Assembly (NCBI GenBank): GCA_946122785.1 | Contig: CAMGYJ010000002.1 | Location: forward strand, 37,970,495-38,034,494 | DNA length: 64,000 nt | Reading direction: 5' to 3' | Origin: Linum tenue | Taxonomy: Eukaryota; Streptophyta; Magnoliopsida; Malpighiales; Linaceae | Shown here: one piece after another, positions 1 through 10,517 of the stretch | Numbering within the stretch: position 1 is the first letter of the stretch | Layout of the letters: each line of letters opens with the position of its first letter | Made by a program: the position numbers and the translations under genes | Notes under the pieces: model-generated | The model's input: the letters and a program-made list of their open reading frames with translations, nothing else | Databases searched by the model: none | Told to the model about the DNA's origin: nothing

Positions 1-343
1 CTCGACAAACTTTTCTTTGTCTCAACAAACTCCTTTGCTTCACAATATTGTTTAGGATAATATTCAACTATTAATCCGGAATATTGTGGTTTTATTCCTA
101 TATTCTTCGAAATGGTACTCTGATTTTATCGATATGGTTTCTTAACAAAAAAAAATTAATATTTTTAAAACGGTATTTTACCGGTACGAAACGGTTGGAT
201 CACGATTGTACAACGAAATACACTAAACCATGGAAAATATAAGATTAGGAGTGGTAAACGATATTGCGGTTAACGGTACAACCGGTAATCGTACCAAACG
301 ATATTCGGAGGCAGGACCGTGGCAAATGTTATATTGAGGTAGG
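1..343. other. Gene-free left edge, possible hAT-like end
   Basis: No coding sequence is supported here. The stretch is AT-rich and contains repeated CGGTA/ACCGGTA words near 170-300. A TAGGAGTGGTAAACG segment near 246-260 resembles the end of a non-autonomous hAT element, but no matching opposite end was found. The last part (about 310-343) resembles the 3' end of the internal region of the TRIM element that follows. Confidence 0.3.
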
Positions 344-635
344 TGTTAGAGAGTGTTATAAGATCCAACATAAACTTCTCCCAACAACTCGAGTTATTGG
401 GACAAACTGGTTCGTGACATGGTATCAGAGCTGGTTTGGCCAAGTGGTTGTGTGTTCGAATCTCCACGATCTCCAATATTAACAGTTACTTTAAGAACAA
501 GGTATGGTAATCGCCTGTGCAAACTTCAAGCCCATGGGTTAGTTTCGTTTGAGGTGGCGTGTTAGAGAGTGTTATAAGATCCAGCATAACCTTCTCCCAA
601 CAACTCGAGTTATTGGAACCAACTGGTTTATGACA
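344..635 (+). mobile_element. TRIM element (miniature LTR retrotransposon)
   Basis: Two direct repeats of exactly 76 bp (344-419 and 560-635) begin TGTTAGAGAG and end GTGACA or ATGACA, so both have TG...CA ends. The base after the first LTR starts TGGTATCAGAGC (420-431), the primer-binding site complementary to initiator methionine tRNA. A purine-rich GAGGTGGCG lies directly before the second LTR. The internal region is only 140 bp and codes for nothing, which fits the TRIM class: miniature, non-coding elements moved by proteins of other elements. No matching target duplication flanks it. TGG, the first three bases of a primer-binding site, follows the right LTR, and a polypurine-like TTGAGGTAGG precedes the left one, suggesting a piece of a tandem TRIM array. 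Confidence 0.85.
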
Positions 636-639
636 TGGA

Positions 640-868
640 TAATAGAAATATTCAAAATCATAACTGATGCATTTTGAATCACCACAAATCCAGCCTCACC
701 ATCAATTGTAATTATTTGTGTTACCTCAATTAGCTCCATAGACTACTCCTGTAATTATTTGTATTACCTCAATTAACTCCATAGACTACTCCTTGTATAT
801 ATATATATATCCTCTACTAGTATCAATAATATACATGATTCACACCCCAAGTCCATATAATCCTAATA
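640..868 (+). repeat. Copia copy 1, 5' LTR
   Basis: This 229-bp repeat matches 3096-3323 with scattered substitutions. It holds an internal duplication around CTCCATAGACTACTCCT (about 725-800) and a short TA run near 797-810. The primer-binding site begins at 869. Confidence 0.8.
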
Positions 869-1124
869 TGGTATCAGAGCTAGATAAGGTCATCTAGACC
901 TCTGATCTAGACTTTCCTTTTTTTCATTCTTTTCTCTTCTTGCGAGAAAGAACAGCTTGTCTTGCTTTCCTTTCCTGAAACAGAGAAACAATTCTCTTGG
1001 CTTCCTTTTATCTTTCATTGGCCATCATTCTATATTCCTTTTTCTTTCCTGTTGGTTTTCTTGTCACCCACTCAGTTCATTCCCAGTAATTACAGGCACT
1101 CTACAAACTTAATTGAGTCATTAC

Positions 1125-1740
1125 AGTGGCTTCTAGTTCCACCGAAGGTCAATTACCTGTATGAGCTGCAGTAGATCATCTCATTAATTCAATCTGGCTG
1201 CTCAATTACCTCTCAAACGGATGTCGAACAAATTCCCGTTGTGGCGATCTCAACTCGAAACCCTCTTATGGGCCTCAATCTCCTAGGCTTCATCGACGGA
1301 ACTACATTTGCTCCTCCAGAAAAGGCTAATAAGTGGGGTGCTCTTGTTCTGAATCCGAAGTATCGACACTAGTTTCGTCAAGATAAGTTGATACTCCATG
1401 CTCTTTGATGCTCTGTTTTTAATCAATCTATACATATGTCACCTCTGTTTCCACTGCTCGTGAGGCTTGGATTGTTCTTGAGAAGCTTTTTGCTAGTCGG
1501 GGTCCATCCTGTATTATGAATCTCAAAGAACGGCTGGGTCGGGAGAAGCAAGGGAATAGAGATGTTCAAACTTACCTTCTGGAGATGAAATCGATTGCGG
1601 CTGAATTGTCAATGGTGGAAGATCCAGTTTCAGACACAAATATGATGCTTCACTGTTTGTGTGGGCTTCATCCAGAATTTACTCATATCTCCGCTGCAAT
1701 TCAAGCTCATGGGACGCTGATTACCGTCGATTGCCAATAA
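1125..1740 (+). pseudogene. Copia gag remnant (copy 1)
   Basis: The longest open piece (1516-1740) encodes a UBN2-type plant Copia gag segment, with ERLGREKQGNRDVQTYLLEM followed by a SIAAELSMVEDPVSD stretch and the HCLCGLHPEF motif. Upstream frames carry the LTSTNFPLWRSQLETLL-like N-terminus seen more cleanly in the second copy, broken here by frameshifts. The frame ends at TAA just after ITVDCQ. A sequence reading WxLVPRQPHYNVLG follows, which belongs to the start of reverse transcriptase, so about half of pol has been deleted at this point. Confidence 0.7.
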
Positions 1741-1816
1741 TACTTGGACATTAGTTCCTCGTCAACCACACTATAATGTCTTGGGCAATCGATGGGTCTA
1801 CTGAGTAAACATCATC

Positions 1817-3090
1817 ATGATGGGTCCATTCAGTCCGGTTGTCAAACTTGTCACTGTACGGACGGTATTTACTCTTGCTCTCTCTCAGAATTGGCCTATC
1901 TTTCAATATGATGTGAATGATGCTTTTCTTCAAGGCCCATTACAAGAAGAAGTATATATGAAACAACCACCGGGATTTCATAAATATGGTATGTCGAATT
2001 AATCGTGCTATCTATGGTCTCAAACAAGTGCCACGTGCTTGGTATACTGCATTGAGCTCCTTTCTTGAAGACCATGGCTTTCGGGAGATTAGTTCTGATG
2101 CCTCCCTATTATTCTATCATCAACAACATATTACTCTCTACTTCCTCGTTTATGTTGATTATTTACTTCTAATGGGATATGATGTCAAGGCTCTATCTGC
2201 ATTTCAGGATCAACTATCTCAAAAGTTCCCTCTCAAACACTTGGGTCATATCAACTACTTTCTTGGCATTGAAGTTATTCCCACCACTGAGGGCTTTCTT
2301 CTTTCTCACACAAGTACATGCATGGCATTCTCTCTCTATTTCATATGCTTGAAGCCATCGCGGTTGCTACTCCTCTCTCGACTACAACTACTCTCTCGCT
2401 TGAAGATGGTAGTCCGCCTGCTAATGGAAACCCAATATTGGCAAGCACTCGGGGATCTTTAGTACACTCGACCTGACATAGCATTTGTAGTTAACAAACT
2501 ATCTCAGTTTATGCATGCTCCTACTTCCATCCACTGTAATATGTCAAGCGTCTCTTGCGCTATGTTCGTGACACCATGTATTATGGACTATCTATTCGTC
2601 GCCAATCGCTTCCTCTAAATCTATCTGCATTTGCTGATTCTGATTGGGCTAGTAATCGTGATGATCGGACCTCTATCTCCACTTATCTCATCTACTCAGG
2701 GTCTAATCTCATCTCCTAGCGATCGAAAAAACAACATACGGTTGCTCGCTCCAGTACCGAAGCTGAATATTGTGCCATTACTCATTCTACAACTGACCTA
2801 GAATGGGTGCAAAATTTATTACAAGAGCTTCATCATTCAGTCACCACACCACTTGTACTTTATTCAGACAATTTGGGGGCCACATACTTCAGTGCCAATC
2901 CACGATTTCATTCTCGTATGAAGCACATAGCTCTTGACTACCACTTTGTTCGAAAACTTGTCCAAGCCAGTCGATTACGGGTTCAACATATTTCAACCAC
3001 TCATCAGTTGGCCGATGCTCTGACCAAGCCATTGTCCTGTCCTCGTCTCCTTCTTCGGTCCAAATTTGGAGTCGTTGATACGACATCCAT
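1817..3090 (+). pseudogene. Copia reverse transcriptase-RNase H remnant (copy 1)
   Basis: Recognisable blocks are [20 protein letters not shown] (1900s), [16 protein letters not shown] (about 1990-2045), a catalytic-loop block reading YVDYLLLMG where YVDDLLLMG is expected, and FLGIEV. RNase H follows, with LYSDNLGATYFSANPRFHSR, LDYHFVRKLV and LADALTKPLS (2807-3090). Stops and frameshifts interrupt it repeatedly, for example TAA after GMSN near 2000. One catalytic aspartate of the YVDD box is tyrosine. A further deletion near 1832 removes the segment between PDGSI and SPVVK. Confidence 0.8.
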
Positions 3091-3095
3091 GGGCG

Positions 3096-3323
3096 TAATA
3101 GAGATATTTAAAATCATAACTTATGAATTTTTAATCACCACAAATTCAGCCTCACCATCAATTGTAATTATTTTATTACCTCAATTTGCTCCATAGACTA
3201 CTCCTGTAATTATTTGTATTACCTCAATTAGCTCCATAGACTACTCCTTGTACATGTATATATATCCTCTAATAGTATCAATAATATACAAGATTCAAAC
3301 CCCAAATACATATAATCATAATA
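3096..3323 (+). repeat. Copia LTR shared by copies 1 and 2
   Basis: This 228-bp repeat is the 3' LTR of copy 1 and, because internal sequence resumes immediately, also acts as the 5' LTR of copy 2. GGGCG precedes it as the remains of a polypurine tract. The primer-binding site after it is damaged (TGGATCAAAGC). Confidence 0.75.
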
Positions 3324-4340
3324 TGGATCAAAGCTAGAAAAGTTCATCTAGACCTATGATCCAGACTTTCCTTTTCTTTCATTCTTTTCTCTTCTTGCAA
3401 AAAAGAACAGCTTGTCTTGCTTTCCTTTCCTGAACCAGAGAAACAATTCTCTTGGCTTCCTTTTCTCTTCCACTGGTCATCATTCTATATTCTTTTTTCT
3501 TTCCTGCTGGTCTTCTTGTCACCCGCTCAATTCATTCTAAGTAATTACAGGCACTCTACAAACTCAATTGAGTCATTACAGTGGCTTTTGGTTCCACCGA
3601 AGGTCAATTATCTGTACCAGCTGCAGTAGATCCTCGCATTACATTCAATCTGGCTGCTCAATTATCTCTCAAATTGACGTCGACCAACTTCCCATTGTGG
3701 CGGTCTCAACTTGAAACCCTTCTTATGGGTCTCGATCTCCTAGGCTTCATCGATGGAACCACCTTTGCTCCTCGAAAAAGGCCACCAAGGAGGGTGCTCT
3801 TGTTCCGAATCCGGCATATCGACACTAGTTTCGTCAAGATAAGTTGATACTCCATGCTATTCGATGCTCTGTTTCTGAATCAATCTATACATATGTCACC
3901 TCTGTTTCCACTGCTCGTGAGGCTTGGATTATTCTTGAGAAGCTTTTTGCTAGTCGCGGTCCGTCGCGTATTATGAATCTCAAAGAACGGCTGGGTCGGG
4001 AGAAGCAAGGGAATAGAGATGTTCAAACTTACCTTCTGGAGATGAAATCGATTGCGGATGAACTGTCAATGGTGTAAGATCCAGTTTCAGACACAGATAT
4101 GGTGCTTCACTGTTTGTGTAGGCTTCGTCCAGAATTTGCTCATATCTCCGCTGCAATTCGAGCTCGTGGGATGCTGATTACCGTCGATTGCCAATAATAC
4201 TTGGAAATTAGTTCCTCGTCAACCACACTACAATGTCTTGGGCAATCGATGGGTCTACCGAGTAAAATATCATCCTGATGGGTCCATTGAACGCTACAAG
4301 ACTCGTTTGGTGGCTAACGGGTTTCATCAGCGACATGGTA
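3324..4340 (+). mobile_element. Copia retrotransposon, truncated copy 2
   Basis: This is a second internal region of the same Copia family in head-to-tail order, joined through the shared LTR. It carries the same leader, the same gag (3581-4077 in two frames, with NLAAQLSLKLTSTNFPLWR and the RDVQTYLLEM block) and exactly the same gag-to-reverse-transcriptase deletion junction as copy 1. After NRWVYRVKYHPDGSIERYK and TRLVANGFHQRHG it stops abruptly near 4337, and unrelated AT-rich DNA follows. No 3' LTR was found. Confidence 0.7.
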
Positions 4341-4484
4341 TATTCATATTTTATATTAGAAATTCATTTTTTTCATTTTACAATGGTGGATCGAATTCAA
4401 ATTACCACCTATAATAATTCCTCTCTGGTGAGAAGAATATCCCAACTAAAAGACAACACATGTGTAAGATGGATGTAAATGGTT

Positions 4485-4987
4485 ATGGATGGCAAAAATA
4501 TCTGTAACCGTGGATATCTGTCCGAATTTGATCTAATCGGGTAGGGTAAAACCTGAACACGAAGGCCTTTTAGTGGATACTGGTAAAACCCGAACCCGAA
4601 TAATGCGGGTAATGGGTGGGCATGGTTCTCACTATCCAACCCGAACCCGCCCGATTATGTATATGCATATGTATTTTGTCTAGAAATAATCAATATTTAT
4701 CTCTAACATATTTTATACTTAGCATATATATAATATTTTTATAAAATTGTATTTTTTAATTAATTTTCTTCATTCTAGTGAATTATTTTCGTACTTTTCC
4801 TCTTACGTAATGTGAGTACAAATGTGAATGTTAACATTGATAACCATGGATACCCGAAACCCGAACGAGTATGAGCATGGTTTTGTTTTCTACCCGTTTC
4901 TCATGTGGTTATAATATGAGTAAAACCCAAACTATTTTAGGTATGGTAACGGATATGCACTATTCGCTCCCGATCCGGCCAATTGCC
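4485..4987. mobile_element. Candidate non-autonomous hAT element
   Basis: The 503-bp stretch is flanked by near-identical 8-bp sequences, AAATGGTT (4477-4484) and AAATGATT (4988-4995). The left end reads ATGGATGGCAAAAATATC, and the right end in reverse complement reads GGCAATTGGCCGG, so GGCAA is shared near both tips. The subterminal parts are rich in ACCCGAACCCG-type words, much like the ends of the larger hAT element at 45730-49260. No protein is encoded. The mismatch in the flanking repeat and the weak terminal repeats keep this tentative. Confidence 0.4.
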
Positions 4988-5290
4988 AAATGATTTTTGT
5001 ACATGTTAACAAATATTGGTTGGCCTTGCCTCAATTATGAAACTATATCGGCGGTCCGATGAGAAAAATTCCATATCGGAAACTTAATTCAGTAGGCGGC
5101 GGGTGTAGTGGTATGAAGTGGTTGAGTCCTAATTAAACAACAATTTTAATAAAAAATATATTTATTGTTAACTTTTTCGATTTAACATCCGATACCATTT
5201 AGCTTCTCCTAACGTACCCAGATTATCTCTGGTAGTGCAGTACGTGTTGTAGTCAAGCATATTCATTACTTTTCCATATATAGTTTATCT

Positions 5291-5307
5291 CCCCCCCCCC
5301 CCCCCCC
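5291..5307. repeat. Poly-C tract
   Basis: Seventeen consecutive C residues lie between AT-rich intergenic DNA and the left edge of the minus-strand Copia remnant. Confidence 0.9.
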
Positions 5308-5727
5308 TCCATGGCGTTAATGAATTAATTAGTGTAATTGGGTTTATTTTATATGTGAGGGAAACAGTATGGAGAAAACCGGATTGAAGGCGTGATTAAT
5401 CACTCTCCTTAGAGTGTTATTTCCCCCCACTACTTCGTTGCTGGTAGGAATTAGGCAAACCACCCCCAGGAGTCCCTTCAACCAAAGTCTGAAAGCAGCA
5501 ACCTTTCTGACTTCTGTGATTGTGTTTTTTGAGAAGGAAAAACGAGGAGAAGAAGATGAACATTAGACGAGAACATCGGCTGCAGAATACCTTTTATAGT
5601 GAAAATGGCAGTTCCCTTCCGAAGGGTTACGTCATTTCACAAAAGTCAAAATTAAATAATTATCCGGATTAATTAATTAAAATAATTCCGTTAATTAATT
5701 AGCCAAAAATTCAAATCCGAACGCGTC

Positions 5728-5906
5728 GCGCTAAGTGCTAAGTGCGTAGTGCGATTTAATATGTCAAACTAAATAGCCCACACTTTTTCCAAAAGCCCAC
5801 TAACCACTTTATCCAATAACTAAAGTGGAAAGCAAACTTAAAAACAACTTGCACTTTCCTTCTCCCACCAATGTGGTATTTCCTTTACTCTTTGACTACT
5901 CTAACA
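5728..5906 (-). repeat. Copia LTR segment (3' LTR side)
   Basis: This segment is repeated at 7289-7466 with few differences. It contains a GCTAAGTGCTAAGTGCG word and ends, on the plus strand, in CTACTCTAACA next to the polypurine tract. Confidence 0.75.
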
Positions 5907-6390
5907 ATCCCCCACTTAGTCAATAAGAGTCGAGAATACCTGCCTCAAACAAGTAACGCATACATAAAGGTATCTTTTCGATTTGAACATTTACTTAGTG
6001 TAAGCATCTCAAAGTTCATAGCGAATCAATGACGGGCTTAAGCCTAGGAGTCAAGATCCAAAGCTAGAACCGGAGACACCACACACGTACTCATCTCTTC
6101 TCTAAAACACATCCACCAACAAGGGTAGCACTATTATGGCCATGTGCTTATCCTGTTTCATGAGCATATACAAAAGTTGACCTTTACTTTCGTTAGAGCG
6201 GCACCACTCCAAATGCTCACATAGGTGACATTCCAAATGAACGTCATTAAGAGTTCTACAACTCACCCTTCTTACAACTAATTTACCTGTACAATAAACT
6301 AGTTCCCAGTTAGAGTAACTTGTTATTACCACATTGAACCTTTTAATTAGGGAATATCTAAAGAAAAGGTTGGGTTTCCATTACTTCTAA

Positions 6391-7260
6391 CTATACAAAA
6401 GGTCTCAATCCTATCCCTTGGGATGTCTCATAGATCATGCCTCTTGGCAACCCCTTTGTAAGAGGATCTGCCAAATTGTTGCACGACCTTACATACTCAA
6501 TAGAAATGACTCCGTTAGTAATCAAATACCTAACATAATCATGTCTTAGGCTAATGTGTCTAGACTTACCGTTGTAAATCTTGTTATAAGCTCTAGACAA
6601 CGTAGCCTCACTATCACAGAATACAGAAATGGCTGGCATCGGTTGTGGCCACAACTCTATATCTAACAACATGTTCCTTAGCCATTCTCCTTCTTTTCCA
6701 GCCGCCGCAAGGGCTCGGAATTCGGCTTCCATGATGGAGTGTGTAATACATGTTTGTTTCTTCGAAGCCCAAGAAACAGCTCCACCACCTAGTGTAAAAA
6801 TCCATCCTGTTGTGGATTTATTATCACTAGCGCTCGTGATCCAACTAGCATCAGAATATGCTTCTAGTACAGTGGGGAAGTTGCTATAGAAGAGTCCCAA
6901 ATCTTTGGTTCTTTTCAAATAACCAAAGACTCTTCCTATAGCTCTCCAATGATCGGCACTAGGATTACCAGTGAATCTAGAAAGTTTGCCCACCGCAAAT
7001 GCAATATCGGGCCTAGTACATCCCATTGCATACATTAAACTTCCAATAGCACTAGAATACTCAACTTGTGCCACTGCCCTTCCCTCATTCGTACAAAGCT
7101 TAAAAGATGCATCATAAGGGGTGTTAGCCTCCTTTATATCCAAATGCTCGAATTTCTTGAGCATCTTCTCGACATAATGTGACTGACTCAAAGCAAAACC
7201 CTCACTATGTTTCTTTACTTTGATGCCCAATATAGTATCTACTTCTCCAAGATCTTTCAT
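6391..7260 (-). pseudogene. Copia pol C-terminal remnant (RT end and RNase H)
   Basis: A 289-codon open frame starts at MKDLGEVDTILGIKVKK, a conserved point late in Copia reverse transcriptase, and continues through LMYAMGCTRPDIAFAVGKLS. RNase H follows with AYSDASWITSASDNKSTTGW, VSWASKKQTC, EAEFRALA, FCDSEATLS, SRHISLRHDYVR and LADPLTKGLPRGM. The frame is uninterrupted but is only the C-terminal third of pol. The first methionine is internal to the original protein, so this is not a complete gene. The frame ends naturally near the polypurine tract. Confidence 0.85.
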
Positions 7261-7288
7261 TTGGAAGCAGGAAGTTAGATGCCCAAAC

Positions 7289-7466
7289 GTGCAAAGTGCT
7301 AAGTGCGTAGTGCGATTTAATATGTCAAACTAAATAGCTCACACTTTTTCCAAAAGCCCACTAACCACTTTATCCAATAACTAAAGTGGAAAGCAAATTT
7401 GAAAACAACTTGCACTTTCCTTCTCCCACCAATGTAGTATTTCCTTTACTCTTTGACTACTCTAAC
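7289..7466 (-). repeat. Copia LTR segment (5' LTR side, truncated)
   Basis: This matches 5728-5906. On its inner side it abuts reverse transcriptase sequence directly, with no primer-binding site, marking the internal deletion junction near 7261-7289. Confidence 0.7.
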
Positions 7467-10189
7467 TGAAGACAAACAACGTCGTCGTCGAAGCTTTCAA
7501 ATTAAAGGGAGAAAGACTATTCCGGTCAAGTTTTGTAGACAGCCACAACTCAAGCGCCAGCCACCCAGTGATCATCCAAAATAACTCACCATCCCCCCTC
7601 ACTTCTTTTCTATATCTTTAAAGTTCTAAATCTTTTTATTAACCTTTGAACTAGCTAGCTAGGAGTCGGAATTACCTGTTCCTTTTACCTAACAATGCAG
7701 TGAATTTTGACCGTAATTCTTTTTATATAGGTTAATGGATTCGTCTGATGGGGGGAACCTTTTTTTTTTTTTTTGATGGTTAGGGGGGGGGGGGGGGGGG
7801 GGGGGAACCTTTTCTAACACACACACCAAAATAAAAAAAAGGAAGCCAGTCAATTTGTTTTACTGTCTTGTTTTCCAGGCTCAAAGTCACAAAGAAAACC
7901 ACCAACAGCAGGGGGTATTTTTAACTTATGGTGAATTATTGCAGCGAAAATTGAGGCTTTTTGTGACAATTCTTAAAACCCCTACTACTGGCCATTATGC
8001 TCCAATATTTAACAACACACCAAAACCCTTGGAATGTTAGATTTAAGGAAGACTTTAGTGACGGGAAGGAAGTTCGTCGCTAATAAGTTAAAAATAATAC
8101 TTTTTGGTGCTTTTCAATTTTCTCAAGAATTTCTATACTAGGTCCTCAAAACTTGACTTTACAAATTATCCATGCCACAAATTGCCTACTTCACTCACCG
8201 TACACAATACTCACTCATACAAAAAATTATCAAAAAGGAAATTTTCAAAGTAAAACAACCAACAGCTTACAACTAAAGGAAGAATGTCAAGCATTAAAAC
8301 TTATTTCAGCAATATCCATAATATCAAACTTGGCTTCCTACTAAATCGTCCACATCATATAATGCACTACTGTTTTTTCCAACTCACCTTAGCCTGTTAC
8401 AAGGCCAACCAACAAATATCATATATCATTAGTCAATCAATTATAGGGAAAACATGAAAAAGAAGGATAGATATATGTAGTGTAAACACCACTTTTTTTT
8501 CCGCGCTGAACCATATTTAACTAAACAAAATGAAAAGGTTTGCAATAGCGAATCTTTAATGACATATTTGTAGGACTGGGGTTGAGTCCTGTTTTCCATA
8601 ACTTGATGAGATTAAGCAATAACATATCTCGATCGACCTAGTTTATAGTATTAAACAAATTAAACATTCGCTCGATTTGTTTATCATGTAAACTTAACCA
8701 ATCGATTTTCTTAAGACATTGGGCTTGACGAGGTTGGTCTCGAATTTTGGAATTGAAAACAAACATAATAATTTTCCTCTACTAATGACAATTGCATACT
8801 AAATAAAAAATTTAATTTCAATTAATAAATAAATGGAGCATTACATTGAATTACAATAGTGATTACTTACAATAAAAGAAATAGGGCCCAAGTCAAAGCT
8901 CAAATCCAAGTCAGACCCAGTCAACCAAGTCAAAGCCTATTGTCAAGCCCAACAATTCAGGGCTAGCCAATTTGATTCGACCCATAACCCAAACCGGTTC
9001 GACATTACCCAAAACCAGTACCGTGGAAAACAGTAACCCTACATAGGGGTCTACTACTCAAACAACCAATAACAAAGCAACATTAGTTGCCCAAATAGTA
9101 CACCTACAGTAGTTTTTTTTGTTATAAAAAGAAGGCTTGGGCTGCGGTGAAATGGGGGGCTCAACTGCTTCTTCTTCCAAAAACTCTGCAAAATTTTCTG
9201 TTTCTCTACTTTACTTAGCTACTTAGCAGACACACAAATATCCTCCCAGAAGGACTCTCGACTTCCTTCTTCTTCCTCTTCCAGAGGGATTTGCTTCTTC
9301 TTCTTCTTCCCCACGTTTCCGCTCCCTCAAACCAATTCTTTCTTTCTTTCTTTTTTTCCTTCACAGACAAAACAAGAAAAAAACCAATACTTCCCCTCCT
9401 CAAGCAAACTCGAAAAACACAAAGAAACCAAATCATTCCTCCACTTCATTTTCTAATTTGACGACAATACAAAAAAAACACAAACAGACAAGAGAGAAAC
9501 TATCTCTGCCACAACAACCCAAACACAAGCAAAAGAGACAGCAAAAGGCAACGACAAAGACTGCAACAAAAAAGAAGGCAGAGTCACCCCCAAACTACAA
9601 ACATTAAGGTTGTTGATCTTAAATCTAACCATCACTATCATCATCATCTTTCATATATAACCATTTTACTGCCTACCTTTTTTAAACGAGAAAAACTATC
9701 CACACCAAATACAATTCCAAACGTAGAAAACTAATATATAATTTTGTTTAAGTGCAACACCTCTAATTTAAACCTAATCCAAAACCATGATAAAGCATAG
9801 GCATACCATTCGACCACCATGATAAAGCCACAACAGATAAACCATAGGCATACCATGGCAATGCATGTTTATCATTATTAAACATATTTGGTTAGAATTA
9901 TTTGGTTAGTAGATCACCGGAAAAATCGCCAAAGGAATTTGCTACATTGGTCGCCGAAGAAATGTCCGGACAGAAAGGAAGTTGATGCATGATCGCCGGA
10001 GCTGCATGGGCCGAAGGATAAAATCAGCCCGAAGAGGCTCCAATCGTAAACTTATTCCGGCTTGGCTTCATCCCGACCACATTTCTCTTCTGGTTGGGCA
10101 TCGTCTCACCCGCATGAATATTCAGGTTGAACCACGCACCGGCCAAAATAAAATTTCCCAGCGGCCGCACATGGTGTGTGCTGAAGGAA
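7467..10189. other. Gene-free stretch with promoter-like and CT-rich segment
   Basis: No protein family is recognisable on either strand. Visible structures are a T run followed by a 23-base G run (7783-7805), and an imperfect palindrome TTAGTGACGG...CGTCGCTAA near 8053-8085 of the kind seen in plant MITEs. A TATA-like TTATAAAAAG near 9121 is followed by about 500 bp of CT-rich, leader-like DNA (9160-9640) that leads to no convincing ORF. A GCCGG-rich piece (9920-10190) precedes the gag fragment of Copia H and is of unknown origin. Confidence 0.4.
7783..7805. repeat. Poly-G tract
   Basis: Twenty-three consecutive G residues are bounded by GGGGGAACCTTTT, and a second GGGGGAACC-T(n) block lies 30 bp to the left. 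The arrangement suggests a small slippage duplication. Length is prone to assembly error. Confidence 0.85.
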
Positions 10190-10512
10190 TCCTTTGTCCC
10201 ATGCCAGGTGCGGCAATGACTATTATGGCAACCTTATCACACTCAAAGATGAACTTGACAACTACCAACCCCTTGAACCTTGTGACTGCATTCCTGAAAG
10301 TGGCCCTACTTGCAAAGCCATGAAATTAGTTTTCCTCTATAGAGATACCAACTATGTCATTCCGTTCTTGAGAGGCCTCGATGAAAATTTTTGTAGTGTT
10401 ATATCTCAAGTTCTGTTTGGTAACACAATCCCACCAATTGATAGTCTTTTAGCGCATGCTCCAACATGAAAGACAACTCAATGGACCTCAACATGGTAAA
10501 GGCCTTACCACT
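10190..10512 (+). pseudogene. Copia H gag, first part
   Basis: The frame shows the plant Copia gag segment NDYYGNLITLKDELDNYQPL, then RDTNYVIPFLRGLDENFCSV and SQVLFGNTIPPIDSLL. A one-base shift near 10465 moves the frame to the HERQLNGPQHGKGLTTDN tail. The insertion of element X cuts the sequence here. The N-terminal part is absent. Confidence 0.7.
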
Positions 10513-10517
10513 GACAA

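Larger units (their letters stand above)
640..3323 (+). mobile_element. Copia retrotransposon, deleted copy 1
   Basis: LTRs at 640-868 and 3096-3323 (229 and 228 bp) match closely. A TGGTATCAGAGC primer-binding site follows the first (869-880), and a degraded version (TGGATCAAAGC) follows the second. The interior jumps from gag straight to reverse transcriptase, so protease and integrase are missing. The element starts four bases after the upstream TRIM and appears to have inserted into the primer-binding site of a further TRIM unit. LTR ends are not TG...CA: they read TAATAG...CTAATA. The gag start context reads CAGTGGCTTCT, with GTG where an ATG would be expected. It is inactive. Confidence 0.8.
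5360..7466 (-). mobile_element. Minus-strand Copia remnant with internal deletion
   Basis: Read on the minus strand, a partial 5' LTR (7466-7289) is joined directly to the late part of reverse transcriptase (7260). Pol then runs to its end, followed by a polypurine tract AGTGGGGGAT (5916-5907) and a 3' LTR starting TGTTAGAGTAG (5906). The two LTR copies share about 178 bp (5728-5906 and 7289-7466). The far end of the 3' LTR is not defined; 5360 is an estimate. Gag, protease, integrase and the start of reverse transcriptase are gone. Confidence 0.75.

Noticed and set aside
420..431. A tRNA gene at the TGGTATCAGAGC sites.
   Set aside because: The motif is the retrotransposon primer-binding site; no cloverleaf can be formed around it, and both copies sit exactly at LTR edges.
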